Below are positions 1 to 5,240 of a DNA stretch of 6,545 nucleotides, piece after piece. The position numbers and the translations under genes were made by a program. The DNA is from Deltaproteobacteria bacterium (lineage in GTDB: Bacteria > Desulfobacterota > DSM-4660 > Desulfatiglandales > HGW-15), in the NCBI GenBank assembly GCA_019308525.1, contig JAFDIC010000233.1:1-6545 (forward strand), given 5' to 3'. The notes below the pieces were generated by a model. It was not told the origin of the DNA. It saw only the letters and a program-made list of their open reading frames with translations, and made no database searches. Numbering within the stretch: the stretch's first letter is position 1; each line of letters starts with the position of its first letter.

Positions 1-383
1 AGAACCGGACCATCGAGGCAGTGCGTGTGATTGAGGATCTGATTGCGATCGCTAAGGAAATCCGGGAGGCCGACCGTCGGGGTGAGAATCTAGGGTTGAG
101 TGAGGAAGAACTAGCTTTCTATGATGCCCTGGAAACAAACGACAGCGCCGTACAGGTCCTCGGCGATGAAACTCTTAGGGGTATCGCGCGGGAGCTCGTT
201 GAGACGGTGCGCAACAACGTTAGGGTCGACTGGACGATTCGGGAAAACGTGAGAGCTAGGCTGCGGGTACTGGTCAAGCGCATTCTGCGCAAGCATGGCT
301 ACCCACCCGACAAGCAGGAGAAGGCTACCCAGACGGTACTCGAGCAGGCAGAGGTGTTGTCAGAGGCATGGGCAACGGCGTGA
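1..383 (+). CDS. hsdR: Type I restriction enzyme subunit R (HsdR), C-terminal end only
   Basis: The reading frame is already open at base 3 and no true start lies in the window, so this is the last ~127 residues of a much longer protein (HsdR is usually about 1000 aa). The GTG at 21 is internal. HsdR is the motor and nuclease subunit of type I restriction-modification: it joins HsdM and HsdS, translocates unmodified DNA using ATP and cuts it. What is visible is only the helical C-terminal domain (the DUF3387 type). Recognisable stretches are [19 protein letters not shown] at the left edge, [14 protein letters not shown] near base 100, and [20 protein letters not shown] followed by a Lys/Arg-rich helix ending in [10 protein letters not shown]. 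The nuclease and helicase domains lie upstream of the window, so intactness cannot be judged. No hsdM or hsdS is in view. The family call is by recognition, not by search. Confidence 0.88.
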   Translation, partial: NRTIEAVRVIEDLIAIAKEIREADRRGENLGLSEEELAFYDALETNDSAVQVLGDETLRGIARELVETVRNNVRVDWTIRENVRARLRVLVKRILRKHGYPPDKQEKATQTVLEQAEVLSEAWATA

Positions 384-416
384 AGGAGGGCTAGCAAGGC
401 CAACGGGGCAGGCGCT

Positions 417-447
417 CGCCTTCGGCGTTCTTAGCTTATCGGTAAGC
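417..447 (+). terminator. Two small hairpins after hsdR, possible weak terminator
   Basis: CGCC-TTC-GGCG (417-427) and GCTTA-TCGG-TAAGC (434-447) are adjacent perfect small stems 30-65 bases after the hsdR stop. No T-run follows, so a classical intrinsic terminator is not supported. They may be a processing or Rho-related structure, or chance. Confidence 0.22.
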
Positions 448-533
448 CGTTAAGGCGTTTGTAGGATAACCTTTAAATTGAGGGAGTGAAGAGTTGATCC
501 AGCGGATCCAACAAGACTATTAGGAGGTCGGGA

Positions 534-977
534 ATGGCTATACCTGAGAAGCACTTTTATCACGGGGCAGCGTTGTCTCTCATCGCAGCCCGTGGGGAAT
601 TCACCGGATTAACGCGGTTACCAGATTACGGCAGCAGTGCCTACGCAGTCAACCATGACGTGGGCATCTACGTGAAACACACCGAGAACGATTATACCCC
701 ATGGCAGTTTAATTTCTCCCCACGGCACCAGAAGGAGGTAAGGGATCTGTTCGGTAGGTACCATGAGAAAACCTTCATAGTTCTTGTCTGCGGTCGGATT
801 GGGGTGTGTCTTCTGACTTACGGCGAGTATGCGAGTGCAATAGATGAGAACTTTCGCGATCAAGAGGTACTTTTTGTGGAAAGACCGGGCGGAGGTGGAT
901 TTCGTGTCCGTGGGGCAGCCGGTCAATTGCCTCGAGTTATCGCACTAAACCGGTTCCCGGAGTCTCTGTTCTCATAG
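534..977 (+). CDS. Uncharacterised 147-aa protein downstream of hsdR
   Basis: I do not recognise a named family. The start is well supported: TTAGGAGGTCGGGAATG places GGAGG six bases before the ATG at 534. The protein is soluble, with no signal peptide or membrane segment. It has a mixed alpha/beta look: a helical N-terminus (HGAALSLIAARGEF), then YAVNHDVGIYVKHTEND, an aromatic stretch TPWQFNFSPRHQKEVRDLF, a hydrophobic strand TFIVLVCGRIGVCLLTYGEY, a glycine-rich segment ERPGGGGFRVRGAAG, and a terminal LNRFPESLF. The order of strand, acidic residues and strand could suit a nuclease-like or DNA-binding fold, but no catalytic motif can be assigned. It sits 150 bases after hsdR in the same orientation, so it may be a restriction-locus accessory gene or an unrelated island passenger. 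Codon use and composition resemble hsdR, so it is probably a real gene. Confidence 0.72.
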   Translation: MAIPEKHFYHGAALSLIAARGEFTGLTRLPDYGSSAYAVNHDVGIYVKHTENDYTPWQFNFSPRHQKEVRDLFGRYHEKTFIVLVCGRIGVCLLTYGEYASAIDENFRDQEVLFVERPGGGGFRVRGAAGQLPRVIALNRFPESLFS

Positions 978-1323
978 CGTGAATCCCCAGAATTCGCTTT
1001 TCTAACCGGCCGCTATAACTGACCGTGTTACAGCTTCGCTGAAGAGCGGGAGCTCAGTTTATCGTGTCTGCCGGCCACGTCACGCGGTTTGCGAAGTCGA
1101 AGTCTCTGCAGCAGGTGTCTCTGGAGTTAGAGGCTAGGAGAGGCTTAGAGGCATTCACAAAGTCGCCTTGATCCGTGGACTGTGGTAAGCTCGTGCGTCC
1201 CTTGAACGAACTCTACGAGGGATCAGAAGAAAGGAGAGATGGGTCCCATTGACTGGACAGGGGGAAAGGTGGGACTTGACAGAGAAAAAACGAGAGGTAC
1301 ATCCTCGGACATGTCTCGGAAGC
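978..1323. other. Gene-poor stretch between two converging genes
   Basis: No convincing gene is present in these 346 bases, which separate the 3' ends of the 147-aa gene (+) and the DUF2335 gene (-). Small features are CAGC-TTC-GCTG (1031-1041), GAGC-GGGA-GCTC (1044-1055, followed by AGTTTAT) and the octamer TTAGAGGC twice (1127-1134 and 1145-1152). The hairpins may end transcription of one or both genes, but the stems are only 4 bp. One plus-strand frame (1043-1249) is protein-like for 42 codons, hits a TGA at 1169, then continues for 26 codons to a second TGA. It has no usable start and may be the relic of a decayed gene. Confidence 0.5.
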
Positions 1324-1776
1324 CTATTGTTCACCCTTGTATTTGGCTTTTCTTTCTTTTCGTCTTGCTGCAGTTCCATAGACAAAGACGCCCGCGAGTC
1401 CTGTGATGCCGCTACCACCGATAAGGCCTCCGCCAAGCCCGTGTCCATACAGTACACAGACTGCTCCTAGAACTATGGCTGTCATCCCAATTATGAAACC
1501 AAAAACCAACCCTGTCTTGCTTTGCCTGATATCTGACTCAATCACAGCTGATTCAAGGGCTTGCCGGTGCTTGGATTGCGTTTCTGCCATAGTTATGATT
1601 CTCTCAGCTGCACCAGGCACGGTCTCATTGTACTGAGCTAGGATTTGAGGTGGAGGTAATGGGCCAGAAAAGCCAACGCTCTCAATTTCTCCTATTAACT
1701 GTTTTCGTGTTTTTTCCTTTGCAGGTAAAAGCTGGGATTCAGATGAGGAAGTTCTTGGTTTCTTCCGTTTGCTCAT
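1324..1776 (-). CDS. DUF2335-family two-helix membrane protein
   Basis: A 150-aa protein resembling the DUF2335 family of predicted membrane proteins; no function is established for the family that I know of. In order: a basic, Ser-rich, probably disordered N-terminus (1-30); the conserved-looking segment GFSGPLPPPQILAQYNETVP (36-55) leading into a helix with AAERIITMAETQSKHRQ (56-72); then two membrane segments near residues 88-110 (LVFGFIIGMTAIVLGAVCVL) and 113-134 (glycine-rich, GGGLIGGSGITGLAGVFVYG); and a basic tail KERKAKYKGEQ. I chose the ATG at 1776 over the upstream one at 1842. Its ATGA overlaps the stop of the preceding 69-aa gene, there is no good ribosome site at 1842, and the family similarity starts after this point. 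It has no clear ribosome site of its own, so translation is probably coupled to the upstream gene. The soluble N-terminus and helical hairpin anchor would suit a membrane-acting effector, which is inference only. Confidence 0.85.
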   Translation of the reverse strand: MSKRKKPRTSSSESQLLPAKEKTRKQLIGEIESVGFSGPLPPPQILAQYNETVPGAAERIITMAETQSKHRQALESAVIESDIRQSKTGLVFGFIIGMTAIVLGAVCVLYGHGLGGGLIGGSGITGLAGVFVYGTAARRKERKAKYKGEQ

Positions 1777-1982
1777 TTGGTGGGGTGGGGAGACTTGTAT
1801 TTTTCTATGGCGGTCATCAGGTCCAGTCTCACTGCCTCCCAATCTAGATGTAATGCCCTGGCATCTGCCAGATTTTCATTAGGAGAATAATTATACTCAT
1901 TCAGCGTTCCAGCCAGATCCAAAACTTTGGCCATACCACCCAGAAAGCTAGGCCTTGCAAACAAAAAGTCAAATTTCGCCAT
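1773..1982 (-). CDS. Small 69-aa protein, first gene of the DUF2335 pair
   Basis: A small soluble protein without membrane segment or signal peptide. It opens MAKFDFLFARPSFLGGMAKV, continues LDLAGTLNEYNYSPNENLAD, and ends in a helix around LHLDWEAVRLDLMTAIEKY and a short polar tail. The ATG at 1982 is chosen over the in-frame ATG at 2015 because GGGGAAGGA lies seven bases before it, while nothing similar precedes 2015. The last four bases overlap the DUF2335 gene start (ATGA), a layout that couples translation and tends to fix the ratio of two partner proteins. I have an impression that proteins with this opening recur beside DUF2335 genes, but I cannot confirm it here. No function is known to me. 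It could be a partner, sensor or inhibitor of the membrane protein. The start and coding nature are well supported, the role is not. Confidence 0.74.
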   Translation of the reverse strand: MAKFDFLFARPSFLGGMAKVLDLAGTLNEYNYSPNENLADARALHLDWEAVRLDLMTAIEKYKSPHPTK

Positions 1983-2022
1983 TATTACATCCTTCCCCCT
2001 CGTTGCATATGCCACGTTAACA

Positions 2023-2051
2023 AAACTAATCTATTAGTGGGAATTTGTCAA
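2023..2051 (-). promoter_or_regulatory. Promoter-like sequence for the 69-aa/DUF2335 pair
   Basis: On the minus strand a perfect -35 TTGACA (2046-2051) is followed 17 bases later by a weak -10 TAGTTT (2023-2028; three of six consensus bases). It lies about 40 bases before the 69-aa start codon. The poor -10 fits a promoter that needs an activator, or a mis-assigned -10. Confidence 0.4.
2025..2038. promoter_or_regulatory. Palindromic operator candidate
   Basis: ACTAAT-CT-ATTAGT is a perfect 6+6 inverted repeat lying over the -10 and downstream spacer of the promoter candidate. A dimeric repressor bound here would block RNA polymerase. In two-gene modules the bound protein is often a product of the module itself; here the 69-aa protein would be the obvious suspect, though no DNA-binding motif is visible in it. 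Confidence 0.35.
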
Positions 2052-2058
2052 TCGCAAT

Positions 2059-2140
2059 ATGTTGGGGTTCTGCTACCTTTCCACTCTACATATAGGGACC
2101 CTCGATTCCATGTTGGTAGACGCAATTATGAGGCCAACAT
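2059..2140. repeat. Three copies of heptamer ATGTTGG upstream of the pair
   Basis: ATGTTGG occurs at 2059-2065 and 2110-2116, and inverted (CCAACAT) at 2134-2140. The last two copies form a perfect 7+7 inverted repeat with a 17-base loop. They could be binding sites or a hairpin between the DUF2335 pair promoter and the insertion sequence end, or coincidence. Confidence 0.25.
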
Positions 2141-2158
2141 CGAACTGACCAGCTTTCG

Positions 2159-2475
2159 TGGACACTCTAAACTTTTGGGAGGAGGTGTTCATGGTGCCGA
2201 AGACAAGACCCCCTTATGCTCCGGAGTTCGGCCGTCAGATGGTGGAGCTGACGAGAGCCGGGCTTAGTCCCGAGGAGCTGGGACGGGAGTTTGAACCCTC
2301 GGCCCAGGCCATCCGCAACTGGGTGTGCCAGGCTGATCTTGATGAGGGCAGGCGCCATGACGGCCTGACTACGGCTGAACGGGAAGAGTTAGGAAGGCTG
2401 CGTCGTGAGAACCGCCAGCTTCGGCTTGAGCGGGAGATCCTGGCAAAAGCGACGGCCTGGCTCGCTCGGGAGACC
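2159..2475 (+). mobile_element. IS3-family insertion sequence remnant, left end only
   Basis: The remnant runs from a probable left terminus beginning TGGACACTCTAAACTTTTGG at 2159 (IS3-family ends start with TG) through the transposase orfA ribosome site and most of orfA. Similarity to IS3 OrfA stops around ARET (to 2475). Nothing resembling orfB, with its DDE catalytic domain, follows, and no matching right end (expected to finish AGTGTCCA on this strand) is found. The element is therefore truncated and immobile by itself. Neither the full inverted repeat pair nor a target duplication can be shown. The exact left terminus is inferred from position and family pattern. Confidence 0.65.
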
Positions 2476-2580
2476 GACTTGGTGCACCGGAGCGGGATAG
2501 ATTCACACAAGAAAGCGCATCAAACATTGGTCAAGGCACTCCCAACGCCGAACCAAATTTACAGGAAAGATGGGAGTTGA
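2191..2580 (+). pseudogene. Truncated IS3-family transposase OrfA with foreign tail
   Basis: Open frame of 129 codons starting at ATG 2191, with GGGAGGAGG 6-14 bases before it. Residues 1-95 are a typical IS3-family OrfA: a basic start VPKTRPPYAPEFGRQMVEL, a helix-turn-helix (about 12-46, ending AQAIRNWVCQ), then a leucine-zipper helix (about 62-90, LGRLRRENRQLRLEREILAK) used for multimer formation, and the usual closing AWLARET. OrfA binds the element ends; catalysis needs the OrfAB fusion made by frameshifting. Here residues 96-129 (DLVHRSGIDSHKK onward) do not look like OrfA, and orfB is absent, so the gene has been cut and joined to unrelated DNA. A DNA-binding fragment could still be made, because the start signals and HTH are intact. 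Confidence 0.75.
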
Positions 2581-2615
2581 CCCCAAGGCGTGGATTCTAC
2601 GAAATAATCTCGCGC

Positions 2616-2644
2616 TTGACAGGGCGAGATATGCATGCTATACC
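2616..2644 (+). promoter_or_regulatory. Sigma70-type promoter for the 186-aa exported protein
   Basis: A perfect -35 TTGACA (2616-2621), 17-base spacer and -10 TATACC (2639-2644) would start transcription near 2651, about 53 bases before the ATG at 2704. The -35 sits inside an inverted repeat CTCGC (2609-2613) / GCGAG (2624-2628), which could be an operator. Confidence 0.5.
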
Positions 2645-2703
2645 AAAATTTTGAAGGCTTTTGAATTGCGTCTATCTAACCTGATGGAACGGGGGTAAAT
2701 CAA

Positions 2704-3264
2704 ATGAAAAGAATATTTATCTTTTGGGTAGTATTTTTTCTACTCTTGGCTTCCTCCATCAATTCAATATGGGCTTTTGAGGAGCCATATATTAGTCTAG
2801 GATCCGCAACATTAAGATTAGGTATGTCCAAAACACAAGTCCTTAGGTATCTGGGTAAGCAAGGGTTGCAGACTCATACTACTCATCCGATTGGTGATGA
2901 GTTCGGACAAGAAAGCTATTCGGTTTGGTCGAAGTACCTGCCTCAAGAGGCATTAGGACAAATTATCTTCAAAGCTGATAAACTTGTTTTTATTTCAAAA
3001 CATTGGGGATTTTTTCACGATAAGAACGCATTTAGCTTTGTGAAAACATTATTCTCAGTTCTCAGAAATGCTATGAAGAAAGAAGATAGCATTGCTGTCA
3101 TATCAACAAGTATTTATTCACAACCTACATATGAATCTAAGACCATAGAATTGCGTATTGGGGCGTATGAAGTCAACTTTTTTTGCGTTGAGTATCAGGA
3201 TCCATTATACCCAAACGTTGTATCAATAAGCCAGATTTTAAAGGACTATCAAAACTGGCCTTAA
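2704..3264 (+). CDS. Exported 186-aa protein with a BamE/SmpA-like motif, AT-rich
   Basis: Residues 1-24 form a clear Sec signal peptide: KR, then a hydrophobic run IFIFWVVFFLLLASSI, with likely cleavage after SIWA. No lipobox cysteine is present, so it is probably periplasmic or secreted. The mature part begins FEEPYISLGSATLRLG and holds LRLGMSKTQVLRYLGKQG (about 37-54). This matches the pattern of BamE/SmpA-like small domains (a GM-x3-Q-V-x3-LG helix). The rest (strands GQIIFKADKLVFIS and TIELRIGAYEVNFF, helix FSFVKTLFSVLRNAM) is unassigned. The start has a modest ribosome site (GGGGG, 8 bases away). The gene is clearly more AT-rich than its neighbours and stands alone with its own promoter, suggesting independent acquisition. 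Function is unknown; the BamE resemblance is fold-level and may not mean an outer-membrane assembly role. Confidence 0.75.
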   Translation: MKRIFIFWVVFFLLLASSINSIWAFEEPYISLGSATLRLGMSKTQVLRYLGKQGLQTHTTHPIGDEFGQESYSVWSKYLPQEALGQIIFKADKLVFISKHWGFFHDKNAFSFVKTLFSVLRNAMKKEDSIAVISTSIYSQPTYESKTIELRIGAYEVNFFCVEYQDPLYPNVVSISQILKDYQNWP

Positions 3265-3340
3265 AATAGAGATTACATCTTCAAGAAATGGAGAACTGGA
3301 GTTGACCCGGTTTTGTGGAGGTGATGTCCTAAAATTGCTA

Positions 3341-3432
3341 TAAAAGTGGTTTTTGGGGTTGAGCCTTAGTCGGAATGCGATGAGCTCTGGTAACAAGAAA
3401 CAGGAGGCCAGACCCCATGACCAAGATACCAC
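3341..3432 (+). repeat. Direct repeat, left copy (decayed leader of a mobile-type gene)
   Basis: Runs from TAAAAGTGGTTTTTGGGG to the fifth codon of a short frame (ATGACCAAGATACCAC) and is highly similar to 6357-6454, with a six-base length difference in the middle. It holds AGGAGG (3402-3407) ahead of ATG 3417. The frame gives only MTKIPRLSPLFGFRR before TAA at 3462-3464, and similarity to the right copy stops after codon five. The long stem seen in the right copy is weakened here: 3355-3366 against 3405-3416 has a run of non-canonical pairs in the middle. This is therefore the degenerate copy. Bases 3265-3340, upstream, hold no gene. Bases 3433-3601, downstream, hold only the short relic frame and the possible terminator at 3539-3590. 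Confidence 0.8.
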
Positions 3433-3538
3433 GTTTGTCCCCTCTCTTCGGTTTCAGACGCTAACCTCTCCACGGAACTGGCGTGGCCTGATGAGAGAAT
3501 TAACAGGTGTGATCGTCTGGATTAGGATCAGATAAAAC

Positions 3539-3590
3539 AACCGGAAAAGCAAAGAAAGGTTTCCCCCTATCTCATCATCAAGAGCCGGTT
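3539..3590 (-). terminator. Possible terminator of the propeller gene
   Basis: Just past the stop of the minus-strand gene, AACCGG and CCGGTT (plus-strand 3539-3544 and 3585-3590) form a 6-bp outer stem. A nested GGAAA/TTTCC overlaps it, and GTTTTAT follows on the minus strand. The loop is long (40 bases), so this is a weak candidate. Confidence 0.28.
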
Positions 3591-3601
3591 ATCTGAGCGG
3601 A

Positions 3602-5176
3602 TTATTTCTTGCCCTTCTTCTTGATCAGTAGGATGTCCTCACCTTCGATCGTCGTGCCCCCGAACTCCTCCAAAAGGTTGCCGGTGGCTGTCAGCACCAG
3701 GCAATCTCCGTCGCTGACATCGCCTATGGCATTCACAACCTCCTGAGTATCAAACTTTAGGGTCAGGTCCGTCCAACCGTCGGGGCCTTCGTCCGTGCAG
3801 TCGGAACAATCGGCTTTGTCGGCATGCAGGTGGAAGGGTGTTGCCACATCCTCGTAAGCAGACCGCAGTGGGGCCACTCCGGCCAAGCGGATCGAAGCAG
3901 GGTCTATTTCGTATACGTCAAAATCTTCGGCCCCGAGGATAGCAATGGGGAGAACGCCTCTGCTTTTGAAATTTAGTGGATTGGGGCAGGAACCAGGTTT
4001 GATGTCGATTTCCACTTTGATAATTGCCAGTCGGGCAAAGTAGATCTCGAAATCGTTTCCATCAAAGCCACACCAGACAAGATCGCCGTTGTCGTTTATT
4101 TGAGGGTCATAATCGTTGTAGAGGTTGTCAGTCACCCGAACAGTGTCTCCGGTGCCTGCGTCATAGAGAAATATTTCAAAACCGTTTTCACTGCCCTTCA
4201 TCCATACAACGTCACCGTCTGAGTTTATATAAGGCCGCCAATCTTGCCAGGAGTCGTTCGTTATCCGGGTTGTGGTCCGGCTTGAGGCCTCGTAAACGAA
4301 TATCTCATAATCACTTTCCTGGTATGCTCCTCCAAAATTCACTCCCGCGAACCAAACGATATCACCTCTCCCGTTTATCCGAGGATACCAATCGTCATAG
4401 TCGTTGTCGGTAACCTGGGTGATGGTCCTGGTTCGGTGATCGTAGAAAAATATCTCTTTGTCATTGCCGTCATCAGCAAACCAGACTATGTCTCCCCGGT
4501 CGTTTATCATTGGATAAGAGTCTGCAAGGTTGTCATGGGTAAGCTGTTCTGTGACCAGGCCGTCAAAAACAAAAATCTCTCCTTCACCAAACCAAGTGAC
4601 GTGGCCGGTATTGTTAATTCTCGGAAAAGAGTCATCCTTATCGTTGTCAGTTAGCTGCCAGGTGGTAACCCCATCGTACAGAAAGACCTCTGTGTCATTC
4701 CCATCGTGCCCCTCCCAGACAACGTACCCACTATTGTTCAGTTTTGGAGGAAAACCGGTAGGATGTGTGTTCCCAGATATTTCGGTTGTAGTTTGGCTCG
4801 TGGCATCATAAAGATGTATCGCCCAATTGTTCCCGTCATAGCTCTGCCAGACGACATCGCCTCTATCGTTAACACTGGGATGCCTGTCCCCAATACCATT
4901 ATCTGTCAACCGACGCGTGGTCGTGCCATCATAAAGAAATATTTCCCATCCCATCTGGTCCCAGGCAGGGATTCCAGTCACCGCTGCGAACCAAACCACC
5001 GCTCCGTTCTTGTTAATCAGATTGCTACCTTGGTCTATTTGATCGGCGTATGAGTTATCTGTGAGCTGGGTTATAAGGTAGAGCGGATTAGCGAAGCAGT
5101 GGGACAGGGACAGCGGCAGATAGAGAATTGCAATGATCGTTAACGCTTTGATGATCCCAAAATAGCGGTTTCTCAT
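3602..5176 (-). CDS. Exported eight-repeat beta-propeller-like protein
   Basis: 524 aa. The start at 5176 is firm: GGAGG lies seven bases before the ATG. Residues 1-29 are a Sec signal peptide (cleavage likely after HCFA). Residues ~36-382 contain eight units of roughly 35-50 aa, each following TDN-x-Y-x-D-x2-P-x-IN-x2-GD-VVW-x3-DGND-x-EIFLYD, e.g. QVTDNDYDDWYPRINGRGD and QLTDNDKDDSFPRINN. This resembles TolB/PD40-type propellers, in which each unit is a blade; eight units would make an eight-bladed ring or an unclosed array. The Asp/Asn-rich turns might bind calcium. Residues ~388-518 form a second domain beginning VEIDIKPGSCPNPLNFKSRG, with VLPIAILGAEDFDVYEIDP, a two-cysteine insert CSDCTDEGPDGWTDL and LTLKFDTQEVV. 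This domain is common at the C-terminus of exported proteins of environmental bacteria, with unknown role. The tail IKKKGKK is basic. It probably works at the cell surface or outside, binding or recognising something; no catalytic motif is visible. Confidence 0.85.
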   Translation of the reverse strand: MRNRYFGIIKALTIIAILYLPLSLSHCFANPLYLITQLTDNSYADQIDQGSNLINKNGAVVWFAAVTGIPAWDQMGWEIFLYDGTTTRRLTDNGIGDRHPSVNDRGDVVWQSYDGNNWAIHLYDATSQTTTEISGNTHPTGFPPKLNNSGYVVWEGHDGNDTEVFLYDGVTTWQLTDNDKDDSFPRINNTGHVTWFGEGEIFVFDGLVTEQLTHDNLADSYPMINDRGDIVWFADDGNDKEIFFYDHRTRTITQVTDNDYDDWYPRINGRGDIVWFAGVNFGGAYQESDYEIFVYEASSRTTTRITNDSWQDWRPYINSDGDVVWMKGSENGFEIFLYDAGTGDTVRVTDNLYNDYDPQINDNGDLVWCGFDGNDFEIYFARLAIIKVEIDIKPGSCPNPLNFKSRGVLPIAILGAEDFDVYEIDPASIRLAGVAPLRSAYEDVATPFHLHADKADCSDCTDEGPDGWTDLTLKFDTQEVVNAIGDVSDGDCLVLTATGNLLEEFGGTTIEGEDILLIKKKGKK

Positions 5177-5240
5177 TGCTATCCCTCCTCATCACTGTCA
5201 ACAATCATAGTCCGGACTTCTCACAAGTTCGCGCCGAGTA

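Noticed and set aside
1155..1470. Short frames on both strands around the 3' end of the DUF2335 gene, including a 54-codon frame from the ATG at 1239
   Set aside because: The ribosome-site-like AAGGAG is only two bases from that ATG, the products look non-biological, and most of each overlaps the DUF2335 coding sequence.
1777..2015. Longer start choices: ATG 1842 for the DUF2335 protein and ATG 2015 for the small protein
   Set aside because: Neither has a ribosome site. The ATGA overlap and the GGGGAAGGA site support 1776 and 1982.
2071..2267. Plus-strand frame crossing the insertion sequence left end
   Set aside because: It runs out of frame with the convincing orfA, lacks a ribosome site, and its product has no recognisable features.
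3302..3346. Possible promoter ahead of the left repeat (TTGACC with TAAAAT or TATAAA)
   Set aside because: Spacing is 22 bases or more to the -10 candidates, outside the workable range, and there is no intact gene for it to drive.
4024..5053. Several plus-strand frames of 70-130 codons opposite the propeller gene
   Set aside because: They are shadows of its repetitive coding sequence, have no good start signals, and show Arg/Ser-rich low-complexity products.
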